Origin: an uncultured Collinsella sp.
GTDB taxonomy: Bacteria > Actinomycetota > Coriobacteriia > Coriobacteriales > Coriobacteriaceae
Direction: 5' to 3'
DNA length: 20,354 nt
Assembly: GCA_900756765.1 (NCBI GenBank)
Contig: CAAELE010000040.1
Coordinates: forward strand, 1-20,354
Shown here: positions 13,783-20,280 of the stretch, in pieces
Position numbering within the stretch: position 1 is the first letter of the stretch
Layout of the letters: each line of letters opens with the position of its first letter
The notes under the pieces: generated by a model
Database searches by the model: none
Seen by the model: the letters and a program-made list of their open reading frames with translations, nothing else
Told to the model about the DNA's origin: nothing
Made by a program: the position numbers and the translations under genes

Positions 13783-14853
13783 CTACACCGGGCACGCCAC
13801 TGTGGGCAAGCCTCGTCGCTCGTCAAAACCAAAGACGATGTTGGCGCACTGGACCGCCTGGCCTGCTGCACCCTTGCACAGATTGTCGATGGCGCCCGTA
13901 GCCACCAGAACGCCCGCGCGCTTGTTGAGCGCGAGGCCGATCTGGGCGGCGTTGGTGCCGACGACCGAAGCCGTCTTGGGCTGCTGGCCGGCATCGAGTA
14001 TGCGCACGAAGGTGCGACCGGCGTAGAACTGCTGGTAATGGTCGACAACGTCCTCAAGGGTCAAGGTATTGATAGCCTGCGGCGTAAGCGGCATCGTCAC
14101 CGTAGAGAGCAGACCGCGCTTGAGCGGTGCCAGGTGCGGGGTAAAGACGACACGATCGGTTAGGCCCAAGATCTGCTCAATTTCGGGCGTGTGACGATGC
14201 TTGCCCACGCCATAGGCCTCCAGGTTTTCATCCGCGCTGCAAAAATGCGTACGGGCGTTGCAGGACTTACCGGCACCCGTTACACCGCTGATAGCGTCAA
14301 CGATCACGGGGCCGCTCTGGGCAACCCAGCCGGCGCGTACGGCAGGCGCGGCGGCAAGGCTCGTTGCGGTGGGATAGCAACCGGCGCAGGCGACCAGTAC
14401 GGGCTTGCCATCGGCGCGGTCGGATGCAGCGGTCTCCAAATCCTGGCAGAACAGCTCGGGCAGGCCGAAAGCGCGGGTCTTGAGCAGCTCGGGGCTCGTG
14501 TGCTCGGCGGCATACCAAGCCTCAAAGGTGGCCGGATCGCTCAGGCGATAGTCGGCCGAGAGGTCAATGCAGGAGACGCCCGCGGCAAGCAGGGCGGGCA
14601 CCTGTGCCATGGCAGCCGTGTGCGGCACGGCCAAAAAGACCGCGTCGCAGTTCTTGAGCTCGGGGGCGTCATGCGTCGTGAAGACAAGATCGCTTACGCC
14701 GGCGAAGCCCGGGTACACCGCAGACAACGGCTGGCCGGCATCGGCGTTGGACGTAATGGCAGCAAGTTCAAACTCGGGATGACCGAGGACGAGGCGAATA
14801 AGCTCGGCGCCGGCATATCCAGCCGCACCGACGATTCCAACCTTTAAAGACAT
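13783..14853 (-). CDS. argC: N-acetyl-gamma-glutamyl-phosphate reductase
   Basis: ArgC reduces N-acetylglutamyl phosphate with NADPH to the semialdehyde. The 356 residues open with the Rossmann motif VGIVGAAGYAGAELIRLVLGHP (5-26). The active-site cysteine is Cys159 in ACAGCYPTATSLA, and GKHRHTPEI provides the catalytic histidine region. The ATG at 14851-14853 has AAGGAG six bases upstream. It is the first gene of argCJBD; tandem ArgR-like boxes lie 84-122 bp upstream of the start codon, so arginine repression is expected. A terminator-like hairpin follows it before argJ. Length is typical of bacterial ArgC of the 340-360 residue type. Confidence 0.96.
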   Translation of the reverse strand: MSLKVGIVGAAGYAGAELIRLVLGHPEFELAAITSNADAGQPLSAVYPGFAGVSDLVFTTHDAPELKNCDAVFLAVPHTAAMAQVPALLAAGVSCIDLSADYRLSDPATFEAWYAAEHTSPELLKTRAFGLPELFCQDLETAASDRADGKPVLVACAGCYPTATSLAAAPAVRAGWVAQSGPVIVDAISGVTGAGKSCNARTHFCSADENLEAYGVGKHRHTPEIEQILGLTDRVVFTPHLAPLKRGLLSTVTMPLTPQAINTLTLEDVVDHYQQFYAGRTFVRILDAGQQPKTASVVGTNAAQIGLALNKRAGVLVATGAIDNLCKGAAGQAVQCANIVFGFDERRGLPTVACPV

Positions 14854-14936
14854 ATCAGACTCCTTGTCTGCAGTTATGCACCAATGCGCATCCCGCAGCC
14901 GTGGTTATGAAGTGAGTTGAAACTTTAGCACCAAAA

Positions 14937-14975
14937 GATTCATATATACGCAAATCATTTGCATATTCATGCATT
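14937..14975. promoter_or_regulatory. Tandem ArgR-type operator (ARG boxes)
   Basis: Two 18-bp boxes are separated by exactly 3 bp, as in classical ArgR operators. Box 1 (14958-14975) has the perfect core TGCAT-ATTC-ATGCA. Box 2 (14937-14954) has TTCAT-ATAT-ACGCA, eight of ten arm positions matching box 1. The 5-4-5 geometry matches the TGAAT-wwww-ATTCA consensus of the ArgR/AhrC family. A minus-strand TATATA in box 2 could be the argC -10, so binding would block transcription. No argR gene is in the window. Confidence 0.7.
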
Positions 14976-15009
14976 GAAACAGTCCCGACACATTCACTCG
15001 AAGGAATTG

Positions 15010-15075
15010 ACAAATAAATGCGGACCCCATATTGCCCAATGCGCCTTACGGTGACGTTGCAATGTGGGGCCCGCG
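15010..15075 (-). terminator. Terminator downstream of the flavin unit
   Basis: Minus-strand GCGGGCCCCACATTGC (15059-15074) pairs with GCAATATGGGGTCCGC (15020-15035) apart from one A-C mismatch and one G-U pair, with a 23-base loop. ATTTATTTGT follows. It ends the transcript of the 15119-15529 gene. The T-run is interrupted, so strength is moderate. Confidence 0.65.
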
Positions 15076-15118
15076 ACATGCGAGAATTTAAATTGTCGAA
15101 GCTTGCTGAGAGACTCGT

Positions 15119-15529
15119 TTAGAGTTCGACCGGCACCCATTCGTCATGGTTGCAGATAAAGGCCTCGGGTTCCTCCACGCTAAAGAAGACGAGCGTGGGA
15201 TCGCCTGGGCTCTCATAATGCTCGCCTAGGCGCTCCAGGTGCTTCCAGCCCGCCTCGCGCATATCGGGAGCGGCCCGGTCATCCAGACCCGCATGCCCGC
15301 GCAAGATGAGCCAGCCATGGCCCGGCCACCAACTCGTGGCCTCAAAGCGTTGATTTTGCAGCAGCTCTTGCCACACGTCTTTGGTGCGCGCCGTTACAAA
15401 CCACAGCTTGCCGTCCTGGATCTGCGCAAACGAAAACGGACGCACATGCGGCTGCCCATCCACGCTTGTCGCCAAATACCATGCCGGCACCGACGTCAGA
15501 TACTCCAACACCGTATTCAATCCGTCCAT
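15119..15529 (-). CDS. Pyridoxamine 5'-phosphate oxidase-like FMN-binding split-barrel protein
   Basis: A small protein of 136 residues with the split-barrel pattern: TSVPAWYLATSVDGQPHVRPFSFAQIQDGKLWFVT (about 12-47), in which the RPFSF region normally lines the FMN phosphate site, then TARTKDVWQEL, the central WLILRG strand and the FFSVEEPEAF strand. Relatives bind FMN or F420 as dimers and reduce small substrates; the substrate here is unknown. AGGAGG lies four bases before the ATG at 15527-15529. It is a paralogue of the next gene upstream (15691-16137), sharing RIPAWYLAT/SVPAWYLAT, VRPFSF, GKLWF and KDVW. It lies 161 bp from that gene across an inverted repeat, so it may have a separate or read-through transcript. 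Confidence 0.82.
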   Translation of the reverse strand: MDGLNTVLEYLTSVPAWYLATSVDGQPHVRPFSFAQIQDGKLWFVTARTKDVWQELLQNQRFEATSWWPGHGWLILRGHAGLDDRAAPDMREAGWKHLERLGEHYESPGDPTLVFFSVEEPEAFICNHDEWVPVEL

Positions 15530-15566
15530 GCGTCCTCCTGACGCTCGCTAATTTGGAATGGGCAGT

Positions 15567-15678
15567 TAATTTGGGACGGGGCTATTTTAGCTACCCCTTA
15601 ACTGCCAATGAATTATTTGGACCAGGATAATTGTCAGCTGGCATATGGGGGTAGCTAAAATAGCCCCGTCCCAAATTA
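15567..15678. repeat. Perfect 31-bp inverted repeat pair, REP/BIME-like
   Basis: The left arm 15567-15597 (core TTTGGGACGGGGC, then TATTTTAGCTACCCC) and the right arm 15648-15678 are perfect reverse complements across a 50-bp spacer. Smaller inverted pairs are nested around it: GGCAGTTAA (15561-15569) / TTAACTGCC (15598-15606), and GCTAATTTGG (15548-15557) / CCAAATTAGC (15671-15680). It fills the gap between two minus-strand genes. A half copy lies at 1379-1405, and sequences with a related GGGACAGG or GGGACGG core lie at about 2681-2700 and 7024-7045. Confidence 0.8.
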
Positions 15679-15690
15679 GCCACCCTAGGG

Positions 15691-16137
15691 TTAAAGCTCC
15701 AGGCGCTCCTCGCTGCCGTCGATATCACAGAAGCGGGCGACGATATTGCGCACCGAGAAAAACGCAAGGCGACCGTCGTTGGCGCTCTCGTGATTCTCGC
15801 CAATGCCCACCATGTGCTTAAAGCCTGCTTCGCGAACGCGGTCGCTCACCACCGCATCGTCCTCGAGCGCGGCCTCGCCGGTCAGCACAATCCAACACTC
15901 CCCCGGTTTCCAACCCGAAACCTCAAACTTGGGGTTCGCGCTGAGCTCGGCCCACACGTCCTTATCGCGCGAGGTGCAAAACCACAGTTTGCCATTATCG
16001 ACCATGGAAAACGAGAACGGCCTCACGCGCGGCTGATGCCCGTCCGTCACGTCGATCGTGGCGAGATACCACGCCGGAATGCGCCTGAGATACGAACAGG
16101 CGCGCTCGATCTGCGCCGTGCGGTCGTTGTCGGTCAT
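15691..16137 (-). CDS. Pyridoxamine 5'-phosphate oxidase-like FMN-binding split-barrel protein
   Basis: A 148-residue paralogue of the neighbouring split-barrel gene. It shows RIPAWYLATIDVTDGHQPRVRPFSFSMVDNGKLWFCTSRDKDVW in the first 65 residues, then KFEVSGWKPGECWIVLTGEA and LAFFSVRNIVARF in the later strands. A flavin cofactor is expected from the family; substrate unknown. AAAGGGG precedes the ATG at 16135-16137. It begins only 30 bp after ecfT and in the same direction, so it is very likely on the FMN-riboswitch transcript. That makes a flavin-binding function more credible than for a lone family member. Confidence 0.82.
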   Translation of the reverse strand: MTDNDRTAQIERACSYLRRIPAWYLATIDVTDGHQPRVRPFSFSMVDNGKLWFCTSRDKDVWAELSANPKFEVSGWKPGECWIVLTGEAALEDDAVVSDRVREAGFKHMVGIGENHESANDGRLAFFSVRNIVARFCDIDGSEERLEL

Positions 16138-16167
16138 AGGGACCCCTTTCCTGCGCTCGAATCGCGC

Positions 16168-16968
16168 CTAAACAAGTTGAAGATTGATGACGATGACGCA
16201 GATGAGCAGCAACGCCGTCACCACCGCCGCCAACGCATCGCCGCGGCCAAAAGCAAGCGCATGCAGACGTGTGCGGCCCTGCTCGCCATGATAGCAACGG
16301 GCATCCATGGCGGCCGAAAGCGTTTCGGCATGACGGAACACGCCCGTGAACAGCGGAATCGCCACGCTGCCGAGCATACGCACGCCGCCGAGCGGGCCTC
16401 CCGTCACGCGCGCACCGCGGCTCGCCTGCGCATCGGCCGTCTGCTTCATCTCGGTGGCAAACTGCGGCATAAAGCGCAGCGCGATACCCATGATCATGCC
16501 GAGCTCGTGCGCAGGAAGTCCCACACGCGCAAACGGCGCGAGCAGGCGCTCAAAGCCCGCGGTGAGGTCGAGCGTCGGTGTGGTGAGCGTAATGGCGCTC
16601 ATGCCGGCCATCATCAAGGTCAGGCGGCACGCCATAAAGGCGGCGGAATGCAGCGAGCCCTCGCTTATCTGCAAAAAGCCGAGCTGCCACAGAATGCGCC
16701 CGCTCTGGTCGGAAAACAGGTTGAGCACTGCGACCACCGCGACGATTGCCAGCAGCGGCGCCATCGATGACAGGACGCGACGAACCGGCACCCGGGACAC
16801 GGTATAGATCATGACAACGAAGATTGCGACCAGGACCAGTCCGCGGAAGCTGCTGACCGTGAGCGTCGTGATCAGAAACACAAAGCCCAAGAGCAACTTA
16901 GTTCGCGGGTCCAGGCGGTGGATTGCACTATCGCCGGGATAGTAGCTGCCAAACGAAAACGCCTCCAT
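16168..16968 (-). CDS. ecfT: ECF transporter transmembrane component EcfT
   Basis: EcfT is the membrane scaffold that couples the two ECF ATPases to the substrate-binding S component. The 266-residue protein has hydrophobic segments at about 25-57, 68-85, 108-130 and 245-264. Two cytoplasmic coupling-helix motifs are visible: ASRG (182-185, in ADAQASRGA) and ARC (223-225, in SAAMDARCYHG), the second with Cys in place of the more usual Gly. RLDPRTKL (18-25) is a typical N-terminal feature. The start ATG shares one base with the stop of the ATPase gene (TAATG), indicating coupled translation. Being in one operon with a RibU-type S component suggests a dedicated flavin importer rather than only a shared module. 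Confidence 0.92.
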   Translation of the reverse strand: MEAFSFGSYYPGDSAIHRLDPRTKLLLGFVFLITTLTVSSFRGLVLVAIFVVMIYTVSRVPVRRVLSSMAPLLAIVAVVAVLNLFSDQSGRILWQLGFLQISEGSLHSAAFMACRLTLMMAGMSAITLTTPTLDLTAGFERLLAPFARVGLPAHELGMIMGIALRFMPQFATEMKQTADAQASRGARVTGGPLGGVRMLGSVAIPLFTGVFRHAETLSAAMDARCYHGEQGRTRLHALAFGRGDALAAVVTALLLICVIVINLQLV

Positions 16969-18872
16969 TAGCAGCCCCCCTCTCGCGCGACCGTCTTGGA
17001 TTTAGCAATGTCCGCGACGTTAGAAGGGCCGTCCGAGCGACCGATTAGCAGGTCCACCAACTCGTCTGCCAGCGACTCAACCGTATAGAGGCCGTCAAAG
17101 CGCAGCGGCACGCCTGCCTTCGCAAGTGCCAGAGCCATGCGCTGGGCAGCGGGAACACCCAAGCCGATTGATTTAAGCTCATCGGCATGCGCAAACACCT
17201 GCGCGGGGGTTCCCTCAGCAAACACCGCGCCCTCGTTCATCACGACAATACGGTCGCAGCAATTGGCAAGGTCATCCATGCTGTGTGAGACCATGACGAC
17301 GGTCAGGCCCCCATGGTGAAGTCGATCGATGAGCTCCAGGAAATCACTGCGCGCCGCCGGATCGAGTCCCGCCATGGGCTCATCGAGTACCAGGACCTCG
17401 GGCTCCATGGCAAGCACGCCGGCAAACGCCACGCGCCGCTGCTGCCCGCCGGAGAGCTCAAAGGGGTTCTTGTCGCCCACCGTAGTCAGGTCGAGGCCCA
17501 CGCGCGCGAGCGATGACTCAACGCGGCGGGCGACCTCGGCCTGCGACAAGCCAAGGTTGTGCGGACCAAATGCCACATCCTGCACCACAGTCTCGGCAAA
17601 CAGCTGACGCTCGGGATATTGAAACACCACGCCGACCTTTGCCTTAACCGCGGCGGCGTCTTTCTTGTTTGCCAGGTCGAGCCCCAACGCGTAAACGGAA
17701 CCCTCCTGGGGACGAATCAGGCCGTTGAGATGCTGAACCAGCGTCGACTTACCCGAACCGGTATGGCCCGCAAGGCCCAGGAACTCGCCACGACGCACCG
17801 TTAGCGACACATCGCGCAATGCCCAGGGGCTGCTGGGGTCGTTGCCCCAAAGGGCCCGTTTGTTCGATGCGCCCTCGGCGGCTGAGCGCTTGTGCCAACG
17901 GCGACGCTCGCGGGCGCTCAGTGCATAGCTATACGAAAGGTGCGAAATCTCGATGACGGGCTCCAGCGCGTCTGCGCTATCGATTGCAGAGGAAACGTCG
18001 TCGGAAATACGAGGATCGGATGCGAAAGGCCGCCCGGCGATGCCTGTCCTACTCCGCTCGGCATAAGCCTGCGCTATATCGGCGACCATATCCGCCTCGC
18101 GCACCTGTGCGCAAATGGGCACGCCCTTCGCGCGAAGCGCCCTGCCAAGACAGCACGATGCCGGCATATCCAGGTTCAGCCGCGCGAGCCCATCCGCCCG
18201 CGTCAAGATCTCCTCGGGCGTACCGAGCATGGCAACGCGACCTGCTTGGAAGACAGCAACTCGATCGGCCTCAGCGGCCTCTTCCATAAAGTGCGTAATC
18301 ATCACGATGGTCATGCCGCGTTCGTGCAGCGCGTGACAGGCCTCCATAAGGCCCTTGCGCCCGCGCGGATCGAGCATCGAGGACGCCTCGTCCAAAATGA
18401 GCACGCGCGGCTCCATGGCGAGCACGCCGGCAAGCGCTACGCGCTGCTTTTGTCCGCCCGAGAGAGCGTGGGTCTCGTGTCGCTCAAAGCCCACCAGACC
18501 CACGGCCTTCAGCGCCTCGCGCACACGCTGTGCGATCTGGGCCGATTCGACCCCTAAGTTCTCGGGACCAAACGCAACATCGTCCTCGACAAGCGTCGCC
18601 ACAAGCTGATCGTCGGGATTCTGGAACACCATGCCCGCAGTCGAGCGGATGTCGTAGACCAGCTCGGGATCGGACGCGTCCATGCCGTTGACGCACACCG
18701 TTCCCGCGTCGGGCTGCAACAGCGCGTTCAAATGCTTGGCAAACGTCGACTTGCCCGACCCGTTTCCGCCGAGGATGCAGAAAAACTCGCCATCCTCGAT
18801 GTTCAGATCGATGCCATCGAGCGCCGGTGCAGCACCGTCATAGCTAAAGGAAACGCCCCGACACTCAATCAT
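16968..18872 (-). CDS. Fused ECF transporter ATPase, EcfA1-EcfA2
   Basis: One 634-residue chain with two complete ABC ATPase domains, which are normally two proteins of about 280 residues. Domain 1: Walker A GGNGSGKS (35-42), FQNPDDQ Q-loop (83-89), signature LSGGQ (137-141), Walker B VLILDEASSMLDP (157-169), the EcfA1 style, and H-loop in ITHF. Domain 2: Walker A GHTGSGKS (369-376), FQYPERQLF (417-425), LSGGQ (473-477), Walker B VLVLDEPMAGLDP (493-505), the EcfA2 style, and VSHS. A linker of about 35-40 residues, poor in motifs (about 270-305), joins them, and domain 2 has extra residues at about 318-348. Both ATP sites keep catalytic Glu. It overlaps the S-component gene by four bases (ATGA) and ecfT by one base. 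Confidence 0.94.
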   Translation of the reverse strand: MIECRGVSFSYDGAAPALDGIDLNIEDGEFFCILGGNGSGKSTFAKHLNALLQPDAGTVCVNGMDASDPELVYDIRSTAGMVFQNPDDQLVATLVEDDVAFGPENLGVESAQIAQRVREALKAVGLVGFERHETHALSGGQKQRVALAGVLAMEPRVLILDEASSMLDPRGRKGLMEACHALHERGMTIVMITHFMEEAAEADRVAVFQAGRVAMLGTPEEILTRADGLARLNLDMPASCCLGRALRAKGVPICAQVREADMVADIAQAYAERSRTGIAGRPFASDPRISDDVSSAIDSADALEPVIEISHLSYSYALSARERRRWHKRSAAEGASNKRALWGNDPSSPWALRDVSLTVRRGEFLGLAGHTGSGKSTLVQHLNGLIRPQEGSVYALGLDLANKKDAAAVKAKVGVVFQYPERQLFAETVVQDVAFGPHNLGLSQAEVARRVESSLARVGLDLTTVGDKNPFELSGGQQRRVAFAGVLAMEPEVLVLDEPMAGLDPAARSDFLELIDRLHHGGLTVVMVSHSMDDLANCCDRIVVMNEGAVFAEGTPAQVFAHADELKSIGLGVPAAQRMALALAKAGVPLRFDGLYTVESLADELVDLLIGRSDGPSNVADIAKSKTVAREGGC

Positions 18873-19459
18873 GCGCGGCCTTTGACCTGGTCCTTCTTGG
18901 GCGTAATGAGATTAGAGACCGCCTTGTACACCGCCAGCGTCAACACCGAGTTGAGCACGGTCTTGATAAGGTTGAACGGCAGCACGGCGGGAATCATGAG
19001 CGGCAAAATCACGTCGACCGAGCCATACCAGAACCAAACGCCAATGGTCAGATTCGCGACCATAGAAAGCGCCGTAGCGGCAATAACGCCCAGCGCCAGG
19101 CCAATCACGGCACCCTTGTAGGTGCGCATCTTCTGATAGACGATAGCCGCAGGCAGGATATAGCCCAGCGTGGCAACTAAATTCATAAGCGCACCGACCC
19201 AATCGCCCGTGGTAAGCGCATGGATAACGATCGCCATAGCGGCAACAGCGGTGCCGGCGCCAGGGCCATACGCAAATCCACACACCATCGCCGGCACCAG
19301 CGACGGGTCATACGTCAAAAACGGCGCCGAGGGGAGGATGGGCAGCTGCACATACATAAACAGTGCTCCCAAGGCGCACATCAACGCCATGGTAACGAGC
19401 TGTTTGGTGCTCCACCTATTCGTGTTCTCAAAATGGATATGCTGCGACTGTTCAGACAT
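18869..19459 (-). CDS. ribU: ECF transporter S component, RibU-type riboflavin binder
   Basis: A membrane S component of 196 residues with about six hydrophobic segments (roughly 20-40, 52-77, 87-108, 116-140, 150-165, 166-182). The conserved first-helix region KQLVTMALMCALGALFMYV, the loop APFLTYDPSLVPAMVCGFAYGPGAG (45-69) and the late LPFNLIKTVLNSVLTLAVYKAV (160-181) match RibU-like proteins. Riboflavin as substrate rests chiefly on the FMN riboswitch directly upstream. I start at the ATG at 19457-19459, which has AGGTGA upstream. A longer frame from 19480 would start inside the riboswitch aptamer's conserved 3' end. It overlaps the ATPase gene by four bases, and the complete transporter is encoded in order S, A1-A2, T. 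Confidence 0.9.
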   Translation of the reverse strand: MSEQSQHIHFENTNRWSTKQLVTMALMCALGALFMYVQLPILPSAPFLTYDPSLVPAMVCGFAYGPGAGTAVAAMAIVIHALTTGDWVGALMNLVATLGYILPAAIVYQKMRTYKGAVIGLALGVIAATALSMVANLTIGVWFWYGSVDVILPLMIPAVLPFNLIKTVLNSVLTLAVYKAVSNLITPKKDQVKGRA

Positions 19460-19473
19460 AAGATCACCTGCCT

Positions 19474-19655
19474 CTTTCATCCGGACTCTAACCGTTGGTA
19501 CTGGGATCTCACCAGTTCAGCCGGCATGCGAACCAACGCACACACGGGTCGCGGACTCATCGGCTCGGTCGCAGGCACTTTACCTGCGCCACGGCGCCCC
19601 TTTGGCACCGCCCGATTTACCGCCAGTGGGGAATTCCACCCCGCCCTGAAACAGC
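19474..19655 (-). promoter_or_regulatory. FMN riboswitch (RFN element)
   Basis: On the minus strand the hallmark blocks appear in order: TTTCAGGGCGGGGTG, GAATTCCCCAC, TGGCGGTAAATCGGGC, a variable stem GCGCAGG/CCTGCG, GAGTCCGCGA, a second variable stem, GAACTGGTGAGATCCCAG, CCAACGGTTAGAGTCC and GGATGAAAGAG. TTTC at the 5' end and GAAA at the 3' end close P1. The last aptamer bases are about 15-20 nt from the RibU start codon, leaving no room for a terminator, so control is probably at translation initiation through access to the AGGTGA site. The aptamer leads the operon ribU, ecfA1A2, ecfT and at least one split-barrel gene. Confidence 0.93.
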
Positions 19656-19662
19656 AATTGCA

Positions 19663-19690
19663 AGTGTAGCACCAGTAGGCGTTCGCGCAA
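19663..19690 (-). promoter_or_regulatory. Probable promoter of the riboswitch-ribU operon
   Basis: Minus-strand TTGCGC (19685-19690), 16 bp, TACACT (19663-19668), just before the aptamer. A start site at about 19656 would give an RNA beginning at the P1 stem. The -35 is weak apart from TTG. Confidence 0.5.
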
Positions 19691-20037
19691 GTATGCCAAG
19701 GGTAATTTGTGGTAGGGAAACGCTCCAGAAATACGCCCGGGATAGAGCTGCGCAACAACGATGCTGCAGCACGCTAACAACTGATCGCAGGCAAGTACGA
19801 AAGATCAAGAAAGGCAGTCAACACAGAATCCCCCGAAGTGCAAGGGGCGCGATTTCACAATCTAACCCGAATTCCACCACAAATTGCTGAGTCAATGGAT
19901 GTAGACTCAAGCCAGACAGTGAAATGAGGTTTTCTGCCATCTCCCTGTCCTCCGTTTTTTGAAGACCTCCGACAGTGGCTCCAATCTTTAGCCGGAGTAC
20001 CACAGCTCGGGGGTCAATTCATGTAGCAGGAGATATC
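19691..20037. other. Intergenic region between divergent units, no gene seen
   Basis: About 350 bp between the riboswitch promoter (leftward) and the NYN gene (rightward). A minus-strand frame at 19818-20003 has no ribosome binding site and no family character. Only a small hairpin CCCC/GGGG near 19830-19847 and AT-richer stretches are visible. The promoter of the plus-strand gene should lie here, but I cannot assign it. Confidence 0.6.
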
Positions 20038-20280
20038 ATGACAAGAACCGCTGTCCTCATCGATGGAAATTTCTTCCTGAAACGAGCGCGCAGGCTATGG
20101 GGAGACACTTCACCCGAAAAGCGCGCATCGGAATGTCATGCCTATGCCCTGCGACACATATTCGCTAAACGAAAGATGGCGCTAGAATACGGCGACCGCT
20201 CCCTATACAGGATCTTCTTCTACAACTGTCCGCCACTGGAAAACGGCACTTTTAAGAGTCAAGTCCAGACTCCTGTGTAA
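20038..20280 (+). pseudogene. Truncated NYN-domain (PIN-like) protein, N-terminal part
   Basis: AGGAGAT precedes the ATG at 20038-20040. The 80-residue product has TAVLIDGNFFLKRARRLWG, the first NYN strand with metal-binding Asp9, and RSLYRIFFYNCPPLE (about 59-73), the second strand and the conserved (Y/F)xCPP turn. NYN proteins are predicted metal-dependent RNases and usually exceed 200 residues. Here the frame runs out after about 75 plausible residues in a non-conserved tail (SQVQTPV), at the same point where base composition falls to about 24% GC. The rest of the domain with its other acidic residues is missing within the window. It is probably cut by an insertion; a contig-edge artefact or a frameshift are alternatives. 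Confidence 0.7.

Noticed and set aside
14855..15079. A 74-residue minus-strand frame upstream of argC
   Set aside because: It runs across the tandem ArgR boxes and a terminator hairpin, lacks a ribosome binding site and resembles no family.
16294..16302. ARC instead of ARG in the second EcfT coupling motif as a possible defect
   Set aside because: The essential arginine is kept, and from memory the Cys variant also occurs in other intact EcfT proteins, so it is noted only in the gene entry.
19818..20003. A 61-residue minus-strand frame in the 350-bp intergenic region
   Set aside because: There is no ribosome binding site, no recognisable family, and it lies between two divergent promoter regions.
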